DNA from: Leifsonia sp. Leaf264
GTDB lineage: Bacteria > Actinomycetota > Actinomycetes > Actinomycetales > Microbacteriaceae
Assembly (NCBI RefSeq): GCF_001422325.1
Contig: NZ_LMMR01000007.1
Span: forward strand, 595,540-659,539
Direction of reading: 5' to 3'
DNA: 64,000 nt
How positions within the stretch are numbered: position 1 is the first letter of the stretch; the number at the start of each line of letters is the position of its first letter. Below, in pieces: positions 50,222 through 58,358 of the stretch. The notes beneath the pieces were generated by a model. That model had not been told where the DNA came from, made no database searches, and was given only the letters and a program-made list of their open reading frames with translations. The translations under genes were made by a program, and so were the position numbers.

Positions 50222-50237
50222 GGGAAAGCATATTCCC
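50222..50237. promoter_or_regulatory. LacI operator upstream of the regulator's own gene
   Basis: GGGAAAGCATATTCCC is nearly palindromic and shares GGGAAAGC-TWT-CC with the other two sites. It lies 54 bp upstream of the lacI start, so autoregulation is likely. Confidence 0.7.
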
Positions 50238-50358
50238 CCGGCGTCGTGATCGTGGCCGCATCCGCTCGCCATCCGAGCCGGAGCGGGTACCTTCGCCCGG
50301 TCGCTTCCGTCGCCTCGTACCCCTTACCGACGTGGAGGAGCGCTCTCCCGATTGGTGT

Positions 50359-50416
50359 TTGCGTCTCGCATGCCGACATGCTAGAACTGTCAGAACGGTT
50401 CGGAATACGCTTTCCC
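50359..50416 (+). promoter_or_regulatory. Promoter and LacI operator of the rightward ABC operon
   Basis: TTGCGT (50359-50364), a 17-nt spacer and TAGAAC (50382-50387) form the promoter. GGAATACGCTTTCCC at 50402-50416 is the reverse complement of GGGAAAGCGTATTCC and sits just after the expected start site. The rest of the gap 50169-50495 shows no other feature. GTGGAGG (50480-50486) is the Shine-Dalgarno for 50496. Confidence 0.72.
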
Positions 50417-50495
50417 AAATCGTGAATCAACGGTGATTGAACAGGAGTGTGATCGTGATCACCATCAATGGACACCCCGCTGTGGAGGCTCTTCG

Positions 50496-51434
50496 ATGAG
50501 CGCCATCGGCGAACTCCGCAAGATCAGCACCGACAAGAAGACCAAGGCCGAGAAGAAGGCCGATCGTCGCGACAACAAGGCCGCCTACCTCTTCCTGGCC
50601 CCCTGGTTCCTCGGTCTCTCGCTCATCACGGTCGGCCCCATGCTGGTGTCGCTGTACCTCTCGTTCACGAAGTACAACCTGCTGCAGCCGCCCAAGTTCA
50701 CGGGCCTGGAGAACTTCACCCGCATGCTCGGCGACGAGCGGTTGCACAACGCCCTCGGCGTCACCTTCGTGTACGTCTTCGTGTCGGTCCCGCTGCAGCT
50801 GGCGGCAGCCCTGGCCTTGGCGGTGCTGCTCGATCGCGGGCTGCGCGGACTCTCCTTCTACCGTTCGGTGTTCTACCTGCCGTCGCTGCTCGGCTCATCC
50901 GTGGCCATCGCCGTGCTGTGGAAGCAGGTCTTCGGATCCGAAGGCCTGGTCAACGTCTTCCTCGGGTTCTTCGGCGTGGAGGGGCAGAGCTGGATCGCGA
51001 ATCCATCGACGTCGCTCAGCACGCTCATCACACTGAACGTCTGGACCTTCGGCGCTCCGATGGTCATCTTCCTGGCCGGCCTCCGGCAGATCCCGACGAT
51101 GTACTACGAGGCGGCCGAGGTCGACGGGGCGACGAAGTGGCAGCGGTTCTCCCGCATCACCCTTCCCCTGCTCACGCCGATCATCTTCTTCAACCTCGTG
51201 CTGCAGATCATCCACGCGTTCCAGTCGTTCACGCAGGCCTTCATCATCTCGGGAGGAACAGGCGGGCCGGCCGACAGCACCCTGTTCTACACGCTGTACC
51301 TCTACAACCGAGGTTTCGCGAACTTCGACATGGGCTACGCCTCGGCTCTCGCCTGGGTGCTGCTGCTCATCATCGGGGCGTTCACCGCCATCAACTTCTG
51401 GGCCTCCAAGTATTGGGTTTTCTACGATGACTGA
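50496..51434 (+). CDS. ABC sugar transporter permease (MalF type)
   Basis: From ATG 50496 (GTGGAGG upstream) the 312-aa protein has a charged N-terminus (KKTKAEKKADRRDNKA), about six membrane segments, and the EAA loop EAAEVDGATKWQRFSRITLPLL. It is the first gene of the rightward LacI-controlled operon, in front of a MalG-type partner and a binding protein, an order different from the first importer of the window (binding protein first). It overlaps the next gene by 8 bp. Confidence 0.96.
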   Translation: MSAIGELRKISTDKKTKAEKKADRRDNKAAYLFLAPWFLGLSLITVGPMLVSLYLSFTKYNLLQPPKFTGLENFTRMLGDERLHNALGVTFVYVFVSVPLQLAAALALAVLLDRGLRGLSFYRSVFYLPSLLGSSVAIAVLWKQVFGSEGLVNVFLGFFGVEGQSWIANPSTSLSTLITLNVWTFGAPMVIFLAGLRQIPTMYYEAAEVDGATKWQRFSRITLPLLTPIIFFNLVLQIIHAFQSFTQAFIISGGTGGPADSTLFYTLYLYNRGFANFDMGYASALAWVLLLIIGAFTAINFWASKYWVFYDD

Positions 51435-52359
51435 AACAATCGAAGCTCCGACGTCGTCCTTCGTCGCCGTCGCCGGCGCGAACGCCACGATGGATCCGCG
51501 CGAACGCCGCAGGCTGGCCCGGGCATCCGGCAAGCCGCGCTGGAAGAGCGTGATCAAGCACATCGTGCTCATCCTCGTGGGCCTGCTGATGCTCTACCCG
51601 GTCATCTGGCTGGTCGTCAGCTCACTGCGGCCCACCGACGAGATCTTCCGCAACCCGGGCATCATCTTCGACAGCTTCGAGGTCGAGAACTACACGGTCG
51701 GCTGGAACACCCTCTCCGAACCGTTCAGCGTCTTCCTCATCAACTCGGTGCTCGTGGTGCTCGGCTGCATCGTCGGCAACCTGGTCTCGTGCTCGATGGC
51801 GGCCTACGCCTTCGCCCGACTCAAGTTCAGCGGCAAGCGCTGGTGGTTCGTGGTGATGCTCACCACGATCATGCTCCCCGTGCACGTGATCATCGTTCCG
51901 CAGTACATCCTGTTCAGCCAGCTCGGTTGGGTGAACACGTTCCTGCCGTTGATCCTGCCGAAGATCCTCGCGACAGACGCCTTCTTCATCTTCCTGATGG
52001 TGCAGTTCATCCGCGGCATCCCGACGGAACTCGATGAGGCCGCGCGCCTCGACGGATGCGGGCATCCGCGCATCTTCCTGCGCATCATCCTGCCGCTCAT
52101 GGTCCCGGCCCTCGCGACCACCGCCATCTTCACCTTCATCTGGACCTGGAACGACTTCTTCTCGCAGTTGATCTATCTCACCAAGCCCAACATGTACACG
52201 ATTCCGCTCGCACTCCGCTCCTTCATGGATGCGCAGTCGTCGACCTCGTGGGGCCCCATGTTCGCGATGAGCGTGGTCTCGCTCATCCCGATCTTCCTCG
52301 TCTTCCTGTTCGGTCAGCGCTACCTCATCAGCGGTATCGCGACCACGGGCGGCAAGTAG
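51427..52359 (+). CDS. ABC sugar transporter permease (MalG type)
   Basis: The 310-aa protein begins with about 40 cytoplasmic residues (DPRERRRLARASGKPRWK), then IVLILVGLLMLYPVIWLVVSSLRPTDEIF, and carries the EAA loop DEAARLDGCGHPRIF. The C-terminus FGQRYLISGIATTGGK is typical of MalG-type permeases. It forms the pore with the upstream MalF-type protein. Confidence 0.96.
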   Translation: MTETIEAPTSSFVAVAGANATMDPRERRRLARASGKPRWKSVIKHIVLILVGLLMLYPVIWLVVSSLRPTDEIFRNPGIIFDSFEVENYTVGWNTLSEPFSVFLINSVLVVLGCIVGNLVSCSMAAYAFARLKFSGKRWWFVVMLTTIMLPVHVIIVPQYILFSQLGWVNTFLPLILPKILATDAFFIFLMVQFIRGIPTELDEAARLDGCGHPRIFLRIILPLMVPALATTAIFTFIWTWNDFFSQLIYLTKPNMYTIPLALRSFMDAQSSTSWGPMFAMSVVSLIPIFLVFLFGQRYLISGIATTGGK

Positions 52360-52405
52360 TACCCAGCACCAACCGCACTGCACACACATACGAAAGGACA
52401 GCACT

Positions 52406-53722
52406 ATGAGAGGCAAGACTCGCGCGCGCAGCGTCGCCGCCGTGATCGCCACAGGCGTCGCCACCGCCCTGGTTCTGAGCGGATGTTCAGCCGGAGGCGG
52501 AGACGAGGCGCCGGAGCTCTCGGACAAGCCGGTGACCCTGCGCTTCACCTGGTGGGGCAACGACGCTCGCACAGCAGCCAGCCAGGAGGTGATCGCGGCC
52601 TTCGAGAAGGAGTACCCCAACATCACCATCGAGCCGCAGTTCACCGACTGGGCCGGCTACTGGGACAAGCTCGCGACGGAGACCGCCGCGAACGACGCCC
52701 CCGACATCATCCAGATGGACGAGAAGTACATCGCCACCTACGGCGATCGCGGTGCCCTGCTCGACCTCTCGACGCTCGGTGATGCCGTCGACACGTCCGA
52801 CTTCCCCGACTCCGCGCTGGCGACAGGCAAGGTCGACGACGCCCTGTACGGCGTTCCGGTCGGACTCACGAGCTACTCGATCATGGCCAACCCCGCCCTG
52901 CTGGAGAAGGCCGGCGTCGAGGTTCCCGATGACAAGAGCTGGACCTGGGACGACCTCGCCGAGATCGGCGCCAAGGTCTCTGCGGCCGGCGGCGGAGCCG
53001 AGTGGGGCGTCGCCCCGTGGGGCTTCGAGGACGGCGGCCTGAACAACTGGGCCCGTCAGCACGGCGATGCGCTGTACACCGACGGCGAGGTCTCGATCAA
53101 GCCGGAGACGGTCTCCAGCTGGTACCAGCAGCTCCTCGACATGGTCGACGACGGCACGACGCCTCCCGCCTCGAACATCATCGAGAAGCAGAGCGGTGGC
53201 CTCGCCGAATCGTTCACGGCGACCAACACCGCGGCATTCGGACCGTGGTGGAACAGCCAGCTGACAGCTCTCTCCGACGCCAGCGGTTCGCCGCTGCAGT
53301 CGCTGCGGGTTCCGACGACGGATGGCAAGGCCGACGGCTCGGCGTACTACAAGCCGTCGATGTACTGGTCGATCTCGTCGCGCAGCGAGCACCCCGCTGA
53401 GGCCGCCGCCTTCGTCAACTTCCTCGCCAACAGCGAGGACGCGGCCGACATCCTGCTGACCGAGCGCGGTGTGCCCGCCAACGAGAAGATCCGCGCCTAC
53501 ATCGAGCCGAAGCTGTCGGACACCGACAAGGAGGTCGTGGCGTTCCTCGACGGTCTCTCCGAGGATGTCGGAGACGCCCCCGCGGTGACCCCTCCGGGCG
53601 GCAGCGCCATCGAGGCCCTGCTCAAGCAGTACACCGAGCAGGTGCTGTTCAAGCAGCTCACGCCCGACCAGGCCGCCGAGGGGTTCATCAAGGACCTCAA
53701 GGACGCGATCGCGAACGCCTGA
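52406..53722 (+). CDS. ABC sugar transporter, substrate-binding lipoprotein
   Basis: The 438-aa protein has a signal peptide ending in the lipobox LSGC (Cys27) and a family 1 solute-binding fold: VTLRFTWWGNDARTAASQEVIAAFEKEYPNITIEPQF, APDIIQMDEKYIATYGDRGALLDL, and YWSISSRSEHPAEAAAFVNFLANS. It is the third gene of the importer. A Shine-Dalgarno (GAAAGGA) precedes the ATG. A strong hairpin follows the stop. Confidence 0.95.
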   Translation: MRGKTRARSVAAVIATGVATALVLSGCSAGGGDEAPELSDKPVTLRFTWWGNDARTAASQEVIAAFEKEYPNITIEPQFTDWAGYWDKLATETAANDAPDIIQMDEKYIATYGDRGALLDLSTLGDAVDTSDFPDSALATGKVDDALYGVPVGLTSYSIMANPALLEKAGVEVPDDKSWTWDDLAEIGAKVSAAGGGAEWGVAPWGFEDGGLNNWARQHGDALYTDGEVSIKPETVSSWYQQLLDMVDDGTTPPASNIIEKQSGGLAESFTATNTAAFGPWWNSQLTALSDASGSPLQSLRVPTTDGKADGSAYYKPSMYWSISSRSEHPAEAAAFVNFLANSEDAADILLTERGVPANEKIRAYIEPKLSDTDKEVVAFLDGLSEDVGDAPAVTPPGGSAIEALLKQYTEQVLFKQLTPDQAAEGFIKDLKDAIANA

Positions 53723-53727
53723 TGATC

Positions 53728-53765
53728 GGATGAAGGGGAGGCGAGGATTCGCCTCCCCTTCATCC
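53728..53765. terminator. Strong hairpin (perfect 17-bp stem) after the binding-protein gene
   Basis: GGATGAAGGGGAGGCGA (53728-53744) pairs perfectly with TCGCCTCCCCTTCATCC (53749-53765) around a four-base loop. No long U-tract follows, so it may act as a partial terminator or as a 3' stabiliser that keeps importer mRNA high relative to the genes at 53862-56640. Confidence 0.75.
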
Positions 53766-53861
53766 GTCCCGTCCTGCTCCTCTCTTCAGGGCGATGCTCT
53801 TCTTCTACGTTCCACCTCGACTCGTCTTCCCACCTCGACCCTGATCGGATTGACAGAACCC

Positions 53862-54977
53862 ATGGTCTATCGCACCGCGATCGTCGGAACCGGCGGCATC
53901 GCCGTCGCCCACATCGAAGGCATCCGCGCCCTGGGCGGACGGGCCGAGGTGAGCGCCGTCGTCGACATCGACACCGCCCGAGCCCGCGCCTTCGCCGAGA
54001 CCTGGGGGATCGCCCGCGTGCACGCATCCGTCGACGAGATGCTCGCCGCCGAGAAGCCCGACCTCGTGCACATCTGCACTCCGCCCGGCTCGCACCTTCC
54101 GCTCACCGCCGCCGTGCTGCGCGGCGGGTCGGTGCCGCTGGTCGAGAAGCCACCAGCGATGACCCTGGCTGAGATCGACGAGGCGATCGCCGTTGAGCGC
54201 GAGACCGGCAGGCAGGCCGTGGCCGTGTTCCAGCAGCGCTTCGGATCGGGCGCCGTGCGCCTTCGCCAGGCCGTCGCCGACGGCACCTTCGGGCGACCGC
54301 TCGTGGCCGTCTGCAACACGCTCTGGTATCGCGACGCCGAGTACTTCGCCGTGCCGTGGCGCGGAAACTGGGAGATCGAGGGCGGCGGCCCGACGATGGG
54401 CCACGGCATCCACCAGTTCGACCTGCTGCTGTCGATCCTCGGTCCGTGGCAGACGGTGCGGGCCGTCGCCGCCCGTCAGGATCGCCCGACGGACACCGAG
54501 GACGTCTCGGCGGCCATCGTCACCTTCGAGAACGGCGCCATCGCCACGGTGCTAAACTCGCTGGTGTCGCCACGCGAGACGAGCTCGCTGCGCTTCGACT
54601 TCGAGCACGCGACGGTCGAGCTCGAGCACCTCTACGGCTACGGCGACGCCGACTGGCGGTTCACGCCGGCTCCGGGGAGCGAAGCGCTGGCCGAGTCGTG
54701 GTCCGGCGCCGGTGCTCGTGCCGCCGCATCCGAGGTGCGCAGTGGCCACGCCGCGCAGTTCTCCGCGATCTTCGATGCGCTGGATGCCGGACGCCCGGCC
54801 CCTGTCGGCCTCGACGACGCTCGCCAGACCATGGACCTGGTCGCCTCGATCTACGCCTCGGCTTTCGAGGACCGCACTGTCATCCGCGGGTCCATCGACG
54901 CCGGTGATCCGTTCTACGCGTCGATGCTCGGCACCGGTGCTCCGTGGCTGACCGCCCTGACTGGAGCCACCGCATGA
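53862..54977 (+). CDS. Gfo/Idh/MocA family oxidoreductase (partner of PmoA-like protein)
   Basis: The 371-aa protein starts YRTAIVGTGGIAVAHIEGIRAL, has LVHICTPPGSHLPLTAAVLRGGSVPLVEKPPAM with the EKP Lys, VFQQRFGSGAVRLRQAV and GGGPTMGHGIHQFDLLLSILGPW, so it is a complete dehydrogenase of the family. It lies 96 bp after the hairpin that follows the importer and overlaps the PmoA-like gene (ATGA). It probably oxidises the imported sugar or a derivative. Confidence 0.94.
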   Translation: MVYRTAIVGTGGIAVAHIEGIRALGGRAEVSAVVDIDTARARAFAETWGIARVHASVDEMLAAEKPDLVHICTPPGSHLPLTAAVLRGGSVPLVEKPPAMTLAEIDEAIAVERETGRQAVAVFQQRFGSGAVRLRQAVADGTFGRPLVAVCNTLWYRDAEYFAVPWRGNWEIEGGGPTMGHGIHQFDLLLSILGPWQTVRAVAARQDRPTDTEDVSAAIVTFENGAIATVLNSLVSPRETSSLRFDFEHATVELEHLYGYGDADWRFTPAPGSEALAESWSGAGARAAASEVRSGHAAQFSAIFDALDAGRPAPVGLDDARQTMDLVASIYASAFEDRTVIRGSIDAGDPFYASMLGTGAPWLTALTGATA

Positions 54978-55918
54978 GCATCACCGTGACCCACGAACTC
55001 GACAGCCACGTCGTCATCCGCGATGGCGATGTCGAGCTCGCTCGCTACACCTACCGGCCGGACACCGTGCAGCTGGAGTCGCCCAAGCCCTACCTGCATC
55101 CGTTGCGCACCCGCAGCGGTGACCCCGTCACGCTCTTCCGTCCGCACGACCATGTCTGGCACAAGGGCATCGCCTGGTCGCTGCCGCACGTGGGCGAGGA
55201 GAACTTCTGGGGCGGGCCAACCTACGTGCACGGCCAGTTCTACGTTCAGCTCGAGAACAACGGGCGTGCCGAGCACGAGCGCATGACCGAGCTCGTGGCG
55301 ACGGCGGATGCCGCGACCATCGCGCACAGGCTGCGCTGGGTCACGCAGGGCGGGCAGCAGATCATCGAGGAGGACCGTCGGATCAGTGCTCATCTCGTCG
55401 ATGACGCCTGGGTGCTCGTCTTCGAGACCGTGATGCGCAACACCTCCGAGGCCACGATCTCCATCGGATCACCCACGACCAAGGGGCGGGAGAACGCCGG
55501 CTACGGCGGCCTGTTCTGGCGCGGTCCCCGGTCGTTCACCGGCGGCACCGTGCGCACTCCGCTCGGCGACGGGGGCGACGAACTGCGCGGATCCCGCCTG
55601 GAGTGGATGGGGTTCACCGGGCGTCAGGACGGCTCCGGCGGAACCTCCACGCTGGTGATCGTCGACGACACGGAGAATCCGCGGCATCCGCCCCAGTGGT
55701 TCGCACGCAGCGAGGAGTTCGCCTGCCTGTGCCCGGCGCCGTTCTTCAGCGAGGAGCTGGAGTTCGGAGCGGGGGAGAGCCTCCGCTTCCGCTATGCCGT
55801 GGTGATCGCCGACGGCTACGGCGAGGAGGGCGGCGCGGCTCGCCTCGCCGATCTCGGGCGGGGCCTGCTCGCTGCGCGTCGTGCGGAGACGCGGGTTCTG
55901 GAGGACAGCCGTTCGTGA
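54974..55918 (+). CDS. DUF6807 (PmoA-like) protein
   Basis: The 314-aa protein matches the PmoA/DUF6807 family: PKPYLHPLRTRSGDPVTLFRPHDHVWHKGIAWSLPHVGEENFWGGPTY and ENAGYGGLFWRGPRSF. The R-P-H-D-H and H-x-G-x2-W motifs are conserved in the family and may bind metal or substrate. No established reaction is known. Despite the name, it is unrelated to methane monooxygenase activity in this context. It overlaps the dehydrogenase before it and the cupin after it, and the same two domains are fused in the protein at 58359-60518. Confidence 0.92.
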   Translation: MSITVTHELDSHVVIRDGDVELARYTYRPDTVQLESPKPYLHPLRTRSGDPVTLFRPHDHVWHKGIAWSLPHVGEENFWGGPTYVHGQFYVQLENNGRAEHERMTELVATADAATIAHRLRWVTQGGQQIIEEDRRISAHLVDDAWVLVFETVMRNTSEATISIGSPTTKGRENAGYGGLFWRGPRSFTGGTVRTPLGDGGDELRGSRLEWMGFTGRQDGSGGTSTLVIVDDTENPRHPPQWFARSEEFACLCPAPFFSEELEFGAGESLRFRYAVVIADGYGEEGGAARLADLGRGLLAARRAETRVLEDSRS

Positions 55919-56640
55919 CCGATGCCGCCTTCCCCGGGGGAACCAGCGTCACCCGGTTGAACGTCTACACGGATGCCGCCCCCGACGCGCTGCACGGCGG
56001 AACGCCGCACCTGCACACGGTGTCCACCGAGGCCTACATCGTGACGGCCGGCTCGGGGGAGCTGCAGACCATCGACCGCGCGGGCTTCCACCTCGCCCCC
56101 TTGAGTGCCGGGAGCGTCGTCTGGTTCGGCGCCGGCACCATCCACCGCGCGATCAACCTCGGCGGACTCGAGGTGACTGTGATCATGTCGAACGCGGGCC
56201 TGCCCGAGGCTGGAGACGCCGTCATGACGTTCCCGGCTTCCGTGGTGACGGATGCCGCGCGCTACGCCGAGGCTGCCACGCTGCCGGATACATCCCTCGA
56301 TCGAGCGGCCGCTGCCTCGGCTGCGGCCCGCCGTCGTGACCTCGCGGTGGAGGGCTTCGAGGCGCTGCGCGATGCTGCCGTCGCTGGGGACGGGGCTGCG
56401 CTCGAGGAGTTCTACGCCTCGGCGGTTCGACTCGTCTCAGCGCGGGCCGACGGCTGGCGTGAGCTCTGGGAGGAGCGGGTGCTCGCTGACGTGGCACGCA
56501 CTCGAGGCCTGCTCGACGATCTGGCCGCGGGTCGCGTCGCGCAGCTCGGACTGAGCGGCGCGACCGCGGCCCAGCCCCACGAGGGCGAGCCGAAGTTCGG
56601 CATGTGCGGGTTGCTGCGCACCTACGACATCAGCGTGTGA
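55915..56640 (+). CDS. Cupin-domain protein (241 aa)
   Basis: GTG 55915 overlaps the upstream stop. Residues about 25-105 form a cupin barrel: GGTPHLHTVSTEAYIVTAGSGELQTID (motif 1, H-x-H with later E) and GSVVWFGAGTIHRAINLGGLEV (motif 2, with His). After it comes a helical region ending GEPKFGMCGLLRTYDISV. It may bind a metal and act on, or sense, a sugar or keto intermediate. It is the last gene of the LacI-controlled rightward operon. Confidence 0.9.
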   Translation: MTDAAFPGGTSVTRLNVYTDAAPDALHGGTPHLHTVSTEAYIVTAGSGELQTIDRAGFHLAPLSAGSVVWFGAGTIHRAINLGGLEVTVIMSNAGLPEAGDAVMTFPASVVTDAARYAEAATLPDTSLDRAAAASAAARRRDLAVEGFEALRDAAVAGDGAALEEFYASAVRLVSARADGWRELWEERVLADVARTRGLLDDLAAGRVAQLGLSGATAAQPHEGEPKFGMCGLLRTYDISV

Positions 56641-56661
56641 GTCTCTGCCCGGAGCGCCGCT

Positions 56662-58125
56662 TCACTCCCGCAATCGCCTCGTGAGCTGAGCGCTGGCTCT
56701 GATGCGCGATTGGAGGGCCGGTCGCCAGACCGGAGGCCCGAGCTCGGGTGGCGGCATGACCTGGGGACTGCCGCAGACCATGCGCACCTTCCACCCGTCG
56801 CGGGTCTCGATGGTGCGGTGGTGGTACCAGCAGAGCAGAACGCCGTTGTCGACGTGAGTGCGGCGCTCCAGCTCCCAGGGGATGACGTGATGGGCTTCCG
56901 TGTAGACGGCGGCGAGGCCGCAGATGATGCAGCCGCCGTCACGGGCGGCGAGGGCGCGACGTTGGGCGCGGTTGAAGGTGCGCTCGGTGGTGCCGATGCG
57001 GTGGATCCTCCCGGACGTGCCGAGGGTGATCGGCTGGACGCCGTTGGCGCAGGCGTGCTGCTTCACGACGCTCATCGGAACGGGTTCGTCGACGCCGTCC
57101 ATGTGGCCGACGCCGTGCCCACTGGCGTAGTCGTGGTCGAGGACGGTGACGATGATGGTCGGGGATGCGCCACCGAGGGTGGGCAGCTCGCCGCTGCGTC
57201 CGGCGAGGTCGAACACTGCCGCGAATGCATCGTGCAGGCGCTGCGCTCGGGTGCGCGGATCCCTCGGCAGCTCGGAGCCGCGGTCTTCCGGGTCGGCCCC
57301 CGAGCCTGCGGCACCCTCCCCATCCGTCGGGTTCTCGGGCCGGAACCGGAGCGACTGGCGCGGATTGGTCATCGATTCGGTGACGCGTCGAACCAGTCCG
57401 GCGACCTCGGGGAGGAGGAGCCCCGAGATCGGGATGAGGCCGTCTCTGGCTGGATGAAGGCGGACGCCGCGCGACTCGACGTCGCGGAAGCGAGGCTCTG
57501 CACCGTCGGGGTCGAGCACGGCCGCCCACACGGCGGCGTAGTCCTTGGTCTCGAAGACTGTCGCAGGGGGCGGCGCGGCACCGCCGGGTTCTGCGGGTTC
57601 GCCGAGGGCGGCGCAGACCAGCTCGTGTTCGGCCCGGCGGACGTTCTCGAGCATGTCGGTCGGCACCCCGATCGACGCCTTCGCCAGCATGCCGGTGATG
57701 ATCTGGGCGTGATCGACGCCCAGGCGCCCGGTGTCGAACGCGACTCGCACCGACTCGAATTCAGCCGGAAGGATCTCGCCCCCCAACGATCCACGGGGGT
57801 GGAGTCGACGGCCGAGCCTGATGCGGTCGCGGGCGGTCTCGGCGGAGACCCGGGCGACTCGCTCGATCAGCTCGGTGGCGCTCGCCGCCCCGCACCGGCC
57901 GGCCAGGGAGTCCGTGCCGAGCCCGGGCCGGGATCCGTCGCCGACGGCTCCGGCCGCCACGACACGGAGAGCGTCCGACGCGCGTCCCATGTCTTCAGCC
58001 GCAGCGAGCAGGCCGATCATGTCGCGCTCTGAGGCAGCCCCTGACCCCAGCATCGCAGAAGCCTCGCCGAGGAGAGCGGCCGTGTGGGCGGCCGCCTCCT
58101 CGATGCGGGTGCGTAGCGATTCCAT
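56662..58125 (-). CDS. DUF222 and HNH endonuclease domain protein
   Basis: The 487-aa protein has the long helical DUF222 domain (AAASATELIERVARVSAETARDRIRLG ... LGVDHAQIITGMLAK) and a C-terminal HNH nuclease motif (RRALAARDGGCIICGLAAVYTEAHHVIPWELERRTHVDNGVLLCWYHHRTI) with C-x2-C and H-H residues. This is the 13E12-type family, present in many copies in actinobacterial genomes and probably mobile or phage-related. It is leftward and unrelated to the sugar genes around it. Confidence 0.94.
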   Translation of the reverse strand: MESLRTRIEEAAAHTAALLGEASAMLGSGAASERDMIGLLAAAEDMGRASDALRVVAAGAVGDGSRPGLGTDSLAGRCGAASATELIERVARVSAETARDRIRLGRRLHPRGSLGGEILPAEFESVRVAFDTGRLGVDHAQIITGMLAKASIGVPTDMLENVRRAEHELVCAALGEPAEPGGAAPPPATVFETKDYAAVWAAVLDPDGAEPRFRDVESRGVRLHPARDGLIPISGLLLPEVAGLVRRVTESMTNPRQSLRFRPENPTDGEGAAGSGADPEDRGSELPRDPRTRAQRLHDAFAAVFDLAGRSGELPTLGGASPTIIVTVLDHDYASGHGVGHMDGVDEPVPMSVVKQHACANGVQPITLGTSGRIHRIGTTERTFNRAQRRALAARDGGCIICGLAAVYTEAHHVIPWELERRTHVDNGVLLCWYHHRTIETRDGWKVRMVCGSPQVMPPPELGPPVWRPALQSRIRASAQLTRRLRE

Positions 58126-58278
58126 ACCTTCACGATACGAACACCCACCGACACTCCAGTCCTGATATATGCAATCTGATCAGGAAATCTCATCCACAGT
58201 CTGTGTGTGGCCGATGGACCTCGCCATGCTGGGGAGGAGACCCACTCGCAGAGCTGACCCGGACGCAGTGATTCACGC

Positions 58279-58307
58279 TGGAAAACGTTTTCCGTCTCGG
58301 GTACTGT
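58279..58307 (+). promoter_or_regulatory. LacI-type operator over the promoter of the fusion gene
   Basis: GGAAAACGTTTTCC at 58280-58293 is a perfect 14-bp palindrome. It overlaps a promoter with TGGAAA (58279-58284) and TACTGT (58302-58307), 17 nt apart. With its flanking T it agrees with GGGAAAGCRTWTWCC at 13 of 15 positions. A LacI-family protein, either the one at 49137 or another, is the likely binder. The rest of 58126-58358 shows no other feature. Confidence 0.65.
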
Positions 58308-58358
58308 GGAGTCTGACGCTACAACCGCGAAAGAGTCAACGGCGACCCAGGGAGTTCG

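Noticed and set aside
54974-55918. Methane monooxygenase subunit, because of the PmoA name
   Set aside because: The DUF6807/PmoA-like family is soluble and found in sugar operons; no membrane segments or other methane-oxidation genes are present.
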